A stretch of 64,000 bases of DNA from Pseudoflavonifractor_A sp022772585 (GTDB lineage: Bacteria > Bacillota > Clostridia > Oscillospirales > Oscillospiraceae): the NCBI RefSeq assembly GCF_052065415.1, contig NZ_JBQHUB010000014.1, positions 7,311-71,310 of the forward strand, read 5' to 3'. Position 1 is the first letter of the stretch. Every line of letters begins with the position of its first letter. Positions 30,717-40,218 of the stretch are shown in pieces. The notes under the pieces were generated by a model. That model had not been told where the DNA came from. It searched no databases and saw only the letters and a program-made list of their open reading frames with translations. The position numbers were made by a program, and so were the translations under genes.

Positions 30717-32507
30717 ATGAATATTTTCTTTGCTTCTTCTGAGGTAGCCCCCTTCATCAAGACCGGCGGACTGGCCGATGTGGCCGGCAGCCTGCCCAAG
30801 GCCCTGGCTGCCCTGGGCCATGACGTGCGTGTCATCCTGCCCCTCTATGAGGGCGTCAGCCAGGAGTGGCGCGACCAGATGACCTATCTGTTCCATTTCC
30901 ATGTCACCCTGGCCTGGCGCACCCCCTACTGCGGCATCTTCGAGCTGAAGAAGGACGGCGTGACCTATTACTTCGTGGACAACGAATACTACTTCAAGCG
31001 TGCCGGCCTGTACGGCCACTATGATGACGCAGAGCGCTTCGCCTTCTTCTCCCGCGCCGTGGTGGAGACTCCCGCCCATCTGGACTGGCACCCCGATGTG
31101 CTCCACTGCAACGACTGGCAGACCGCCCTGTCCACCATCTACCTGCTGGAGGAGCGGACCCGGGTGCCTCAGCTCTATGGTACCAAGTCGGTCTTTACCA
31201 TCCACAACATCGAGTACCAGGGCCGCTACGGCCGGGACCTGATGGTAGACCTCTTCGGCCTCAACGAGGGCTATTTCAACGAGCACATGCTGGCCTACCA
31301 CGGCGATATCAACCTGATGAAGGGCGCCATCTACGCCTCCGATTATGTGACTACCGTGTCCCCCACCTATGCCGTGGAGCTCCAGTATCCCTTCTATGCC
31401 CACGGCCTGGAGGGCGTCATCGGCGACAACCGGCACAAGATCCGCGGCATCCTCAACGGCATCGACACCGCCCTCTACGATCCCGCCGCTGACCAGGGGC
31501 TGGCCGCTCCCTTCTCCGCTGACGACCTGAGCGGCAAGGCCGCCTGCAAGACCGCCCTGCAGCGGGCTGTGGGTCTGCGTGAGGACCCCAATGTTCCCAT
31601 CATCGCCTGCGTCTCCCGCCTGGTCAAGCACAAGGGCTTTGACATGGTCACTGCCGCCATCCACGACATCATGGCCATGAATGTACAGATGGTGGTCCTG
31701 GGCACCGGCGACTGGAATTATGAGGAGGCTTTCCGTCACGCCCAGGCCCAGTATCCCGGCCGCTTCTCGGCCAACATCATGTATTCCGGCGCGCTGTCCA
31801 CCGCCATCTACGGCGGCGCCGACCTATTCCTTATGCCCAGCGAGGCCGAGCCCTGCGGCCTGAGCCAGATGATCTCCATGCGCTATGGCACCCTGCCCGT
31901 GGTGCGTGAGACCGGCGGCCTGAAGGATTCGGTCCGTCCCAACGGTGTGGCGGGAGCCACCGGCTTCACCTTCGCCGATATCAATGCCCATGACATGGTG
32001 TGGGTCCTGAACTCCGCTGTGGACCTCTACTACAACAACAAAGAGGCCTGGAAGTCCATCCAGCACACTGCCATGACTGCCGACTTCTCCTGGAACCACT
32101 CCGCTCAGGACTACCTCCAGGTCTACCGCTGGGTCACCAACTACGAGGAAAGCGTCCCTTTTGAGGAGCCGGCTCCGGCGCAGGAAATCCCTGCCGCGGA
32201 GCCTGTGGCTGAGCCCGTCGCCGGGCCTGTGGCCGAAACCGCCGATGCTCCCGTCGAGCCCGAGGCGGCGCCTGTGGCCGAAACCGCTGATGCTCCCGTC
32301 GAGCCCGAGGCGGCGCCTGTGGCCGAGGCCGGGCCCGCCGCGAAAAAGCCCGCTGCCAAGCGCACCGCCAAAAAGGCCCCGGCAGAGAAGGCCGCCGCTC
32401 CCAAGCGGACCAGCAAAAAGGCTCCTGCCAAGAAGGACGCGGCCGAAAAGAAGCCCCGCGTTCCCCGCAAAACCGCCGCAAAAAAGAAACCAGAAGCGGA
32501 AAAATAA
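30717..32507 (+). CDS. glgA: Glycogen synthase GlgA with long low-complexity C-terminal tail
   Basis: 596 residues, about 115 more than usual. The GT5 core (1-478) begins MNIFFASSEVAPFIKTGGLA (KTGGL binds ADP-glucose) and ends with the GT1 domain carrying MPSEAEPCGLSQM and GGLKDSV. From residue 479 the protein is low complexity: first acidic Ala/Pro/Glu-rich (479-541, with a 15-residue tandem repeat), then Lys/Ala/Pro-rich (543-596, such as KKAPAKKDAAEKK), resembling histone H1. It adds glucose to alpha-1,4 chains. The tail parallels that of GlgB in the same operon. Confidence 0.95.
   Translation: MNIFFASSEVAPFIKTGGLADVAGSLPKALAALGHDVRVILPLYEGVSQEWRDQMTYLFHFHVTLAWRTPYCGIFELKKDGVTYYFVDNEYYFKRAGLYGHYDDAERFAFFSRAVVETPAHLDWHPDVLHCNDWQTALSTIYLLEERTRVPQLYGTKSVFTIHNIEYQGRYGRDLMVDLFGLNEGYFNEHMLAYHGDINLMKGAIYASDYVTTVSPTYAVELQYPFYAHGLEGVIGDNRHKIRGILNGIDTALYDPAADQGLAAPFSADDLSGKAACKTALQRAVGLREDPNVPIIACVSRLVKHKGFDMVTAAIHDIMAMNVQMVVLGTGDWNYEEAFRHAQAQYPGRFSANIMYSGALSTAIYGGADLFLMPSEAEPCGLSQMISMRYGTLPVVRETGGLKDSVRPNGVAGATGFTFADINAHDMVWVLNSAVDLYYNNKEAWKSIQHTAMTADFSWNHSAQDYLQVYRWVTNYEESVPFEEPAPAQEIPAAEPVAEPVAGPVAETADAPVEPEAAPVAETADAPVEPEAAPVAEAGPAAKKPAAKRTAKKAPAEKAAAPKRTSKKAPAKKDAAEKKPRVPRKTAAKKKPEAEK
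32229..32318 (+). repeat. Tandem 45-bp duplication inside glgA
   Basis: Two adjacent 45-bp units (32229-32273 and 32274-32318) differ at a single base and encode VAETADAPVEPEAAP twice in the acidic part of the GlgA tail. A third, partial unit follows. Confidence 0.9.
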
Positions 32508-32591
32508 ATTTTATACTGGCGATTTTACGAATTTTCTCCTGTTTATCCCCTGTTCCGTACATTTTGTACAGTCAGAATGTGGAAGAAACCA

Positions 32592-32655
32592 TTGACCTGA
32601 GCGCCAGCACGTGATAAACTGTGAGCCCGCGGCCGGGATCTCCCCCGCCCGCGGG
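32592..32655 (+). promoter_or_regulatory. glgP promoter and leader hairpin
   Basis: TTGACC (32592-32597), 17-bp spacer, TAAACT (32615-32620), followed by a GC-rich hairpin CCCGCGG (32626-32632) with CCGCGGG (32649-32655) and TTCTTT. The phosphorylase gene can thus be read separately from the biosynthetic genes. Confidence 0.6.
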
Positions 32656-32745
32656 TTCTTTCTCCGTACTCCGGCGGCGTCCGGACAGCCATTCCCCGTG
32701 CCCGGCAAACGCCCTGCACTACAAATTCTTGGAGGTCGATCTCCC

Positions 32746-35178
32746 ATGCATCAATATACAAAAAAAGAGCTTATGGACCTGATCACAGGCAAGCTGCGCC
32801 GGAATTTCGGCCGTGATGTGGATGAGGCCACCACCCAGCACATGTTCAAGGCCTGCGCTCTGGTCCTGCGCGATATCATCTCCGAGCGCCAGATGAGGAC
32901 CCAGGACATGGTGGAGAATACCCATGCCCGCCAGGTCCACTATCTGTCGCTGGAATTCCTGATGGGCCGCTCCCTGATGAAAAACGCATACAACCTGGGG
33001 GTGGTGGAGCCCCTGAGAGAGGCTATCGAGGGTCTGGGCTTCTCCGCCTCCGACCTCTTCGAGGCCGAGCCCGACGCCGGCCTGGGCAACGGCGGCCTGG
33101 GCCGTCTGGCCGCCTGCTATCTGGACTCCATGACCACTCTGGGCATCCCCGCCACCGGCTATTCCATCTGCTACGAGCTGGGCATCTTCAAACAGAAGAT
33201 CGTGGACGGACAGCAGGTGGAGCTGGCCGACAACTGGTTGGGCCTGGGCGACGCCTGGCTCATCCCCAAAATGGATGAGGTGGAGGAGGTCCGCTTCGGC
33301 GGCCGGATCGAGGATGTGTGGGACGGCCACGGCAATCATTCCATCCAGCATACGGGCTACACCTCCGTGCTGGCCGTGCCCAAGGATATGGAGATCGCCG
33401 GCTTCCGCACCGAACACGCCAATACCCTCCGCCTGTGGGACGCCAAGAGCCCCACGCCGGTGGATATGTCCCTCTTCTCCCGGGGCGAGTACCTCAAGGC
33501 GGTGGAACAGCAGGCCATGGCCGAGACCATCTCCAAGATCCTCTACCCCGAGGACAATCACTACGAGGGCAAGTCCCTGCGCCTCAAGCAGCAGTATTTC
33601 TTCGTGTCCGCCACCGTGCAGTCCATCGTGCGCAAGCACCGGGCCCAGTACGGCACCCTGCGGAATTTCCACCTCAAACACGTCATCCAGATCAATGACA
33701 CCCACCCCACCCTGGTCATCCCTGAGCTCATGCGCATCCTGCTGGACGAGGAGGGCTACAGCTGGGAGGACGCCTGGTATATCGTCACCCACACCGTGGC
33801 CTATACCAACCACACCGTGCTGGCCGAGGCCCTGGAGCACTGGCCCCAGCAGCTCATCATCGACCTGCTGCCCCGGGTGTGGCAGATCATCGTGGAGATC
33901 AGCAACCGCTACCAGACCCAGCTCACCGCCTATTTCCACGGCGACATGAGCAAGGTAGAACGGATGGCCATCATCTGGGGCGGCGACGTGCGCATGGCCA
34001 ACCTGTGCATCTGCGCCTGCTATGCCGTCAACGGCGTGTCCGCCCTTCACTCCGATATTCTCAAGCGGGAAGTCTTCCACGACGCCTATGTCCGCACCCC
34101 CGACAAGTTCAAGAACGTGACCAACGGCATCGACCACCGCCGCTGGCTCTCCGAGTGCAACCCCAAGCTGGACGCCCTCATCCGGGACTGCACCGGCGGC
34201 GACCGCTATCTGCTCTATCCCGACGCCCTGCGGGACCTGGAAAAGTACAAGGACGATTCCTCGGTGCTGGAGCAGCTGGACGCCATCAAGCAGGAGAACA
34301 AGCGCGCCTTCGCCTCCTATATTGCCCGGGAGAGCGGCATCGTCCTCAACACCGACGCCATGTTCGACGTGCAGGTCAAGCGCCTGCACGAGTACAAGCG
34401 CCAGCTCCTCAACGTGCTGCACATCATCTACGAGTACCAGCACCTGAAGGATGACCCCAACTTCATGATCACCCCCAAGGTCTACCTCTTCGGCGCCAAG
34501 GCCGCTCCCGGCTACGCCGTAGCCAAGCAGATCATCCACCTCATCAACTCCCTGGCCGCCACCGTGAATGCCGACCCCGTCTGCAAGGATAAGCTGCAGG
34601 TGGTCTTTTTGGAGAATTACCGGGTCTCCCTGGCAGAGAAACTCATGCCCGCCAGCGAGCTCAGTGAGCAGATCTCCACCGCCGGCAAGGAGGCCAGCGG
34701 CACCGGCAATATGAAGTTCATGATGAACGGCGCCGTTACCATCGGCACCCTGGACGGCGCCAACGTGGAGATGCACGAGGTCCTGGGCGACGAGAACATC
34801 TTCCTCTTCGGCCTGAAGGCCCACGAGGTCTCCGAACTCAAGACCAAGGGCTACAAGTCCTATGAGTACTATATGCACAACGGCGACCTGCGTGCCGTCA
34901 TCGACAATCTCTCCCGGGGCTTTGACGACGGCGTAAGCTACGACGACCTGACCAAGCGGCTGCTCTTCGGCAACGGCTGTCCTCCCGACGAGTATCTGCT
35001 GCTGGCTGACTTCGACAGCTACCGCAACGCCCACAAGCGCGCCGCCGAGGCCTATCTGGACCGCCGGCACTGGAACCAGATGTCCCTTATCAATGTGGCC
35101 CGGTCCGGCATCTTTGCCGCCGACCGCTCCATCCGGGACTACGCCCGCGACATCTGGAACGTGCCCGTGCGCGAGTGA
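32746..35178 (+). CDS. glgP: Glycogen/starch phosphorylase
   Basis: 810 residues from ATG 32746, 10 bases after GGAGG. The family signature EASGTGNMKFMMNGA carries the pyridoxal-phosphate Lys. Other marks are YLSLEFLMGRSL near residue 66, DAGLGNGGLGRLAACY and QINDTHPTL. It releases glucose-1-phosphate from alpha-1,4 chains. The C terminus is normal, without the basic tail of GlgA and GlgB. It has its own promoter, and two strong hairpins follow the stop. Confidence 0.95.
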   Translation: MHQYTKKELMDLITGKLRRNFGRDVDEATTQHMFKACALVLRDIISERQMRTQDMVENTHARQVHYLSLEFLMGRSLMKNAYNLGVVEPLREAIEGLGFSASDLFEAEPDAGLGNGGLGRLAACYLDSMTTLGIPATGYSICYELGIFKQKIVDGQQVELADNWLGLGDAWLIPKMDEVEEVRFGGRIEDVWDGHGNHSIQHTGYTSVLAVPKDMEIAGFRTEHANTLRLWDAKSPTPVDMSLFSRGEYLKAVEQQAMAETISKILYPEDNHYEGKSLRLKQQYFFVSATVQSIVRKHRAQYGTLRNFHLKHVIQINDTHPTLVIPELMRILLDEEGYSWEDAWYIVTHTVAYTNHTVLAEALEHWPQQLIIDLLPRVWQIIVEISNRYQTQLTAYFHGDMSKVERMAIIWGGDVRMANLCICACYAVNGVSALHSDILKREVFHDAYVRTPDKFKNVTNGIDHRRWLSECNPKLDALIRDCTGGDRYLLYPDALRDLEKYKDDSSVLEQLDAIKQENKRAFASYIARESGIVLNTDAMFDVQVKRLHEYKRQLLNVLHIIYEYQHLKDDPNFMITPKVYLFGAKAAPGYAVAKQIIHLINSLAATVNADPVCKDKLQVVFLENYRVSLAEKLMPASELSEQISTAGKEASGTGNMKFMMNGAVTIGTLDGANVEMHEVLGDENIFLFGLKAHEVSELKTKGYKSYEYYMHNGDLRAVIDNLSRGFDDGVSYDDLTKRLLFGNGCPPDEYLLLADFDSYRNAHKRAAEAYLDRRHWNQMSLINVARSGIFAADRSIRDYARDIWNVPVRE

Positions 35179-35200
35179 CCCCCCGCACATCCCCAATCAA

Positions 35201-35278
35201 AACAGCCCCGCCGGGCTTTGTCCGGCGGGGCTGTTCCCATAAACAGGCGGCCCGCCGGGCGAAGGTCCGGCGGGCCGC
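35201..35278. terminator. Paired terminators between glgP and the rubredoxin gene
   Basis: Stem 1: AACAGCCCCGCCGG (35201-35214) with CCGGCGGGGCTGTT (35222-35235). Stem 2: GCGGCCCGCCGG (35247-35258) with CCGGCGGGCCGC (35267-35278). They lie between convergent genes, one for each strand. Confidence 0.75.
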
Positions 35279-35289
35279 TCATGTGCGCA

Positions 35290-35448
35290 TTATTCCTTGC
35301 TGAAAATATCCTTGCCCAGGCCGCACAGGGGGCAGACCCAGTCCTCGGGGAGCTCCTCAAAAGGAGTGCCCGGCGCGATACCGTGGTCAGGATCGCCCAC
35401 AGCGGGGTCATACACATAACCACAGGCGTCACAGACATACTTATCCAT
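35290..35448 (-). CDS. Rubredoxin
   Basis: 52 residues from ATG 35448 behind GAGGTG. Iron ligands are the two knuckles CDACGY (near residue 6) and CPLCG (near residue 39), with the typical PGTPFEELPEDW linker. A small cytoplasmic one-electron carrier. The flavodiiron gene lies 20 bp upstream in the same operon, so it most likely passes electrons to that enzyme for oxygen or NO reduction. Confidence 0.95.
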   Translation of the reverse strand: MDKYVCDACGYVYDPAVGDPDHGIAPGTPFEELPEDWVCPLCGLGKDIFSKE

Positions 35449-35468
35449 ATTACAGCACCTCAATTCGT

Positions 35469-36653
35469 TTATTTCACCAGTCCGGCCACGCTCCGGGCGT
35501 AGCCGGCCATAGCGTTCAGATCCTCCTCCGTGGGAGTGAAAAGTACCCGGAAGGCCTCGCCGGGCTGGGCGAACTTGAGCTGGCCCAGGCGGGTATGGAG
35601 CATACCGGGGGCCTCGCCGCTCCAGCCGTAGGCGCCGAAGGCTCCGGCGGCCCGGCCCTTGGTGTTGACCGCGTCGATGGAGGAGAGCACATCCCACACG
35701 GCCTTGGGAGCGTCCCGGTTGATGGTGGGCGCGCCCACCAGGAGTACGTCAGCCTCATTGGCGGCGGCGGCGCAGGACGCCAGACCCTCACGGGTTACAT
35801 CCAGACAGACGGACTTGAACCCAGCCTCCTCCAGCGCGGCGGCAGCGGCGGCGGCCAGCTTCCCGGTGCAGCCATAGGCCGAAGCGTAGATAATGGCGGC
35901 CGTCCGTCCCTCCTTCGGCGCGGGGGTACTCCACTGGCGGTAGAGGGTCTTGGCCTTCTCCAGCCCGGTGGTGAGCACAGGTCCGTGGCTGGGGCAGACC
36001 ATATCCGCTTCGGCGGGCAGCTTGTCCAGTCCGGCCAGCACAAAGGGCTTGAAGGGCCCGAAAATGCCCTCGTAATAATAGGCGAACTCACCCTCGTAGG
36101 CGGCATAGTCGTGGATATTCCGGTCCAGCATGGTGGGCTCGCAGAAGTGGCAGCCCAGGAAGTCGCAGGTGAAGGCCGTCCGGCTCTCCTCGTCCCAGGT
36201 GAACATGGAGTCCGCCCAGTGGAGCATGGGAGCGGGAATGAAGGCCAGCTTCTTATTGCCCATATCCAGCGTGTCGCCGGCCTTGACCACCTGTACGGGG
36301 AAGGTCCGGTTGGTAATGTCCTCCAGATGCTTCTTGCCCGCGGCGGTGCAGAACACCTTCAGCCCGGGACATACCTCCAGCAGCCTGGCCACGCTGCCCG
36401 AATGGTCGGGCTCGTTGTGGTTCATAATGAGATAGTCCACCTGCTCCACCGGGATCACCTGGCGTATGTTATCCAGATATTCCTCAAAATAGTCGGCGTG
36501 GACGGTCTCGATCAGCACGTTTTTCTCGCCGGTCAGCAGATAGGCGTTATAGGAGGTACCGTATTTGGCCTCCATGACGATATCGAATACCCGCAGAGAG
36601 GGATTCAGGACGCCTACCGACCAGATCCCCTCTTTCAGTTGAATGGCACTCAT
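35469..36653 (-). CDS. Flavodiiron protein (FprA-type, rubredoxin:oxygen oxidoreductase)
   Basis: 394 residues. The N-terminal metallo-beta-lactamase-like diiron domain has the ligand motif NHNEPDHSG near 82 plus later His and Asp (FLGCHFCEP, CPSHGP). The C-terminal flavodoxin domain starts near 250 (AAIIYASAYGCTGKLA). It reduces O2 to water or NO to N2O with electrons from rubredoxin, protecting a strict anaerobe. It is cotranscribed with the rubredoxin gene from an upstream TTGACA promoter. Confidence 0.95.
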   Translation of the reverse strand: MSAIQLKEGIWSVGVLNPSLRVFDIVMEAKYGTSYNAYLLTGEKNVLIETVHADYFEEYLDNIRQVIPVEQVDYLIMNHNEPDHSGSVARLLEVCPGLKVFCTAAGKKHLEDITNRTFPVQVVKAGDTLDMGNKKLAFIPAPMLHWADSMFTWDEESRTAFTCDFLGCHFCEPTMLDRNIHDYAAYEGEFAYYYEGIFGPFKPFVLAGLDKLPAEADMVCPSHGPVLTTGLEKAKTLYRQWSTPAPKEGRTAAIIYASAYGCTGKLAAAAAAALEEAGFKSVCLDVTREGLASCAAAANEADVLLVGAPTINRDAPKAVWDVLSSIDAVNTKGRAAGAFGAYGWSGEAPGMLHTRLGQLKFAQPGEAFRVLFTPTEEDLNAMAGYARSVAGLVK

Positions 36654-36679
36654 GGATCACACCTTCTTTCTTATGATAC

Positions 36680-36709
36680 AGTATAGTAACACACATGGTA
36701 GACTGTCAA
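36680..36709 (-). promoter_or_regulatory. Promoter of the flavodiiron-rubredoxin operon
   Basis: On the minus strand: TTGACA (complement of 36704-36709), 18-bp spacer, TATACT (complement of 36680-36685), about 27 bp before the start codon. Confidence 0.75.
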
Positions 36710-36741
36710 GTCCGACTATTGGCGGCCTTTTGCGTCCTTTC

Positions 36742-36770
36742 TTGACTTTCCTCTGTTCCGGCGATACAAT
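36742..36770 (+). promoter_or_regulatory. Promoter of the cysteine desulfurase gene
   Basis: TTGACT (36742-36747), 17-bp spacer, TACAAT (36765-36770), 39 bp before ATG 36810. It is back to back with the flavodiiron promoter. Confidence 0.75.
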
Positions 36771-36809
36771 GTTTTGATACTGTATGAAAATGAGGGGGAT
36801 CACCTCTGT

Positions 36810-37943
36810 ATGTTTGCATATCTTGATAACGCCGCCACCACCCCCGTCTGCCTGGAAGCCGCCCAGTCCGCCACCTTTGAAATGGTGGCCGGTTACGGAA
36901 ATCCCTCCGCCCGCTACGCCTTCGGCCAGAACGCCGCCAAACGTCTCCAGGAAAACCGGACCACTGTGGCCCGGGCCCTGGGCTGCCTGCCGGAGGAGCT
37001 CTATTTCACCTCCTGCGGCACCGAGGGGGACAACTGGGCCATCCAGGGCGCCGTGGAGTACGGCCGCCGCCGGGGCAGGCACATCATCACCACCGCCATC
37101 GAGCACTCCGCCGTGCTGGAGCCTCTGAAGGCCCTGGAGGCCAAGGGGTACACCGTCACCCGGCTCAAGCCTGACCGCAGCGGCCACGTCTCCCCCGAGG
37201 ACCTGCGCGCCGCTCTGCGGGAGGACACGGTGCTGGTGTCCATGATGCTGGTCAACAACGAGCTGGGCACCCTCCAGCCGGTGGCCGAGTGCGCCCGCAT
37301 CACCAAGGCTTACTGCCCCGACATTCTTTTCCACACCGATGCGGTGCAGGCCTTCCTCAAGGTCCCCTTCACCCCGAAAGAGCTGGGAGTGGACCTGCTC
37401 ACCATCAGCGGGCACAAGGTGCGTGCCCCCAAGGGCATCGGAGCCCAGTATATCCGCAAGGGGCTGAAACTCCCGCCCCTGCTGCGGGGCGGCGGGCAGG
37501 AGGGGGCCATGCGTCCCGGCACCGAGCCCACCGCCCAGATCGCGGCCCTGGCCTCGGCCTGCTCGTCCTGGTATGACCAGTCCGAAGAGTACAACGCCCG
37601 CCTGTCTGACCTGAAGAACTACGCGCTGGAACAGCTCCAGGCCAATGTGCCGGGGCTGGAGGTGGTCAGCCGGGGGGACGCGCCCCACATCTGCGCCGTC
37701 TCCCTGCCCGGCTATCCCAGTGAAATGCTGGTGCGGGAGCTCAGCGACCGGGGGGTCTGTGTCTCCTCTGGTTCGGCCTGCCACAAGGGCAAGCCTAGCC
37801 ATGTGTTTGCCGCCCTGGGCCTCCCAAAGCGTACCCTGATGGGGGTGCTCCGGATCTCCTTCTCTCCCGCCACCGTCCAGGAAGAAGTAGACGCCCTGGT
37901 GGACGGCCTGCAGGAGATCCAGTCCAGCCGGGTAGGCGCGTAA
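36810..37943 (+). CDS. Cysteine desulfurase (NifS/IscS-like)
   Basis: 377 residues from ATG 36810. Class V aminotransferase: FAYLDNAATTPVC at the start, TTAIEHSAVLEPL, the PLP lysine in TISGHKVRAPKG and the persulfide cysteine in VSSGSACHKGKP. It releases sulfur from cysteine for iron-sulfur clusters or thiolation. No IscU or ThiI gene is adjacent; a MATE pump follows 54 bp later. It starts a plus-strand run to 40.2 kb. Confidence 0.92.
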   Translation: MFAYLDNAATTPVCLEAAQSATFEMVAGYGNPSARYAFGQNAAKRLQENRTTVARALGCLPEELYFTSCGTEGDNWAIQGAVEYGRRRGRHIITTAIEHSAVLEPLKALEAKGYTVTRLKPDRSGHVSPEDLRAALREDTVLVSMMLVNNELGTLQPVAECARITKAYCPDILFHTDAVQAFLKVPFTPKELGVDLLTISGHKVRAPKGIGAQYIRKGLKLPPLLRGGGQEGAMRPGTEPTAQIAALASACSSWYDQSEEYNARLSDLKNYALEQLQANVPGLEVVSRGDAPHICAVSLPGYPSEMLVRELSDRGVCVSSGSACHKGKPSHVFAALGLPKRTLMGVLRISFSPATVQEEVDALVDGLQEIQSSRVGA

Positions 37944-37997
37944 ACACCGCCCGGACCATTACCATGAAAAGAAAGGCGCCGGCGGGCATCGCCGCGT

Positions 37998-39395
37998 ATG
38001 GGTCCATCCGATATGTTCTCCTGTCTCAACCGGGGCAGGGCCTTTTACCGGGACGTGATCTCCCTGGCCCTGCCCATCCTGCTCCAGAACCTGATCACCA
38101 CCTCTCTGGGGCTCATCGACACCTTTATGGTAGGCAGCCTGGGAGAAGCGCCTCTGGCCGCTGTGTCCCAGGCCAATATTCCGGTATTCATCATCCAGCT
38201 GGTGTTCTTCGGCATGCAGAGCGGCTCCTCCGTCCTCATCAGCCAGTACTGGGGCAGGGAGGATACCGACAGCATCAACCGGGTCATGGGCATCGGCTTC
38301 TATCTGGCCGGCGGGCTCTCCGTTCTCTTCGCCCTGGTCATGTTCTTCCTGCCCGTCCCCCTGATGGGTCTGCTCACCGACAACGCCGAGCTCATCCCCC
38401 TGGCCGCCCGCTATGCCCGCATCGTGGGCTTTTCCTACCTTTTTAACAGTGTTACCAGCATTTACGTGGGGGCCCACCGCAGCATGGAGAACCCCAAGCT
38501 GGGCCTCTTCGTCTTTACCGCCTCCATGCTCACCAACACCTTTCTCAACTGGGTCCTCATCTTCGGCAACCTGGGCGCGCCCCGGCTGGAGGTGGAGGGC
38601 GCCGCCATCGCCACCCTTACCTCCCGTGTGGTCGAATTCGTCATCGTGGTGGTGTACGCGGCGGTGAACCGGCGCTTCCGGCTCAAGCCCGCCCTGATGC
38701 TCCGCCCCGACCCCGCCCTGGTGCGGAAATTCTTCCGCTTCGCCACTCCCGTCATCCTCAACGAAACGCTGTGGAGCACCGGTACCTCCATGTATAAGGT
38801 CATCATGGGCCATATGGAGGGCAGCAAGCACATCCTGGCGGCCCGGGCCCTGGCAGGCAATATCGACGATCTCTGCGCCGTGTCCATCTTCGCCATCGCC
38901 GGTACCGCTGCCATCATCGTGGGACGGGAGATCGGCGCCGGCCGCCGCTCCACCGTGTACGACGTGGCCGCCGCGCTGGATGTGCTCTCCTGCCTGTGCG
39001 GCGCCGTGGTGGGAGCAGGACTGCTACTGTGCACCTACTTCTGGTTCCCCCAGGCCATCTATCCCCTCTTCCACCTGACACCCGAGGCCAGCAGCACCGC
39101 CACGCTGATCCTCACCTTCATCGCCGTTCCCATGCCCCTGCGGGCCTTTGACACCACCAACACCGTGGGCGTGCTCCGGGGCGGCGGCGACAGCCGCATG
39201 GCCGCCATCATCGACGTGTCCGCCATGTGGCTGGTGGCCATCCCCCTGGCCGCCTTTTTCGCCCTGGTCCTCCGGTGGGGCATCTTCTGGGTGTATATTG
39301 CCATCTCCACCGAGCAGCTGGTCAAGACCGCCCTGGGCGTCCACCGCTTCCGCTCCCGGGCCTGGATCAACGACATCACCCGGGCCGGCTCCTGA
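37998..39395 (+). CDS. MATE-family multidrug efflux transporter
   Basis: 465 residues, about 12 membrane helices in two homologous halves. The MATE pattern is clear: LALPILLQNLITTSLGLIDT at the first helix, then VSQANIPVF and SSVLISQYWGR; the second half starts at FRFATPVILNETLWS. It exports cationic compounds in exchange for sodium or protons. The start is uncertain: neither ATG 37998 nor ATG 38013 has a strong ribosome site. Confidence 0.9.
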   Translation: MGPSDMFSCLNRGRAFYRDVISLALPILLQNLITTSLGLIDTFMVGSLGEAPLAAVSQANIPVFIIQLVFFGMQSGSSVLISQYWGREDTDSINRVMGIGFYLAGGLSVLFALVMFFLPVPLMGLLTDNAELIPLAARYARIVGFSYLFNSVTSIYVGAHRSMENPKLGLFVFTASMLTNTFLNWVLIFGNLGAPRLEVEGAAIATLTSRVVEFVIVVVYAAVNRRFRLKPALMLRPDPALVRKFFRFATPVILNETLWSTGTSMYKVIMGHMEGSKHILAARALAGNIDDLCAVSIFAIAGTAAIIVGREIGAGRRSTVYDVAAALDVLSCLCGAVVGAGLLLCTYFWFPQAIYPLFHLTPEASSTATLILTFIAVPMPLRAFDTTNTVGVLRGGGDSRMAAIIDVSAMWLVAIPLAAFFALVLRWGIFWVYIAISTEQLVKTALGVHRFRSRAWINDITRAGS

Positions 39396-39425
39396 ACCTC
39401 CCGCTTCGCAGAAAGGAATGACAGT

Positions 39426-40196
39426 ATGCTGAAGATCACCGTACTCATCGAGAACTTCGCCCCCGACCACCTGATCTGCGAGCACGGCCTCTCCCTCCAT
39501 CTGGAGTACAACGGCCATTTCTACCTGCTGGACGGGGGCACCACCGGCATCTTTACCGAGAACGCCCGCCGCCTGGGCATCGACCTGACCCGGGTGGAGG
39601 GAGCCGCCCTCTCCCACGGCCACGACGACCACGGCGACGGCCTGGGGGCCTTTTTCCGGTGCAATCCCGGCGTGCGGGTATGCGCCCGCCCGGCGGCTGT
39701 GGAGCCAAGGTACATGGAGGATGACCAGGGCAACCCCTTTTATGTGGGCGTCAGCCAGGAGCTGCTGCACGCCTGCATGGACCGCTTCGACCTGGATGAC
39801 GGTCCCCGGCTGCTGGCCCCCGGCCTCCACCTCATTCCCGACAGCGTGGATCACGAGCAGTCTCTGGTGGCCGAGACGGATCACGGCCTGGTGGTGATGA
39901 ACTCCTGCTGCCACGCCGGGGTGGACCATATCGTCCGGGACATTCTGGACCGCTTCCCCGGCCAGCGGGTGTACGCGGTGGTGGGCGGCTTCCACCTGGT
40001 GGGCAAGCACGGCATGGGTTCTCTTGGCGTAGAACCCGGGACGGTGACCGCCCTCTCCCGCCGCCTGGTGGAGGAGCTGGGCGTGGAGCGCATCTACACC
40101 GGCCACTGCACCGGTCTGCCCGCCCGGCGGCTCCTCTCCGACGCGGAGCCCGGCCACGTGTTCCCCCTCCGCACCGGCGATGTGCTGGTCTTTTAA
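39426..40196 (+). CDS. Metallo-beta-lactamase-fold hydrolase
   Basis: 256 residues. The metal motif SHGHDDHGDG is near residue 62, with later His in NSCCHAGVDH and GGFHLV and in YTGHCTG. This pattern matches the subgroup annotated as ribofuranosyl-aminobenzene phosphate synthase-like, whose members act on small phosphates. The substrate is not determined. AAAGGA precedes ATG. It ends the run that started with the cysteine desulfurase, and a terminator follows. Confidence 0.85.
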   Translation: MLKITVLIENFAPDHLICEHGLSLHLEYNGHFYLLDGGTTGIFTENARRLGIDLTRVEGAALSHGHDDHGDGLGAFFRCNPGVRVCARPAAVEPRYMEDDQGNPFYVGVSQELLHACMDRFDLDDGPRLLAPGLHLIPDSVDHEQSLVAETDHGLVVMNSCCHAGVDHIVRDILDRFPGQRVYAVVGGFHLVGKHGMGSLGVEPGTVTALSRRLVEELGVERIYTGHCTGLPARRLLSDAEPGHVFPLRTGDVLVF

Positions 40197-40218
40197 AAAC
40201 CGCTGTTTTAGCACATTC

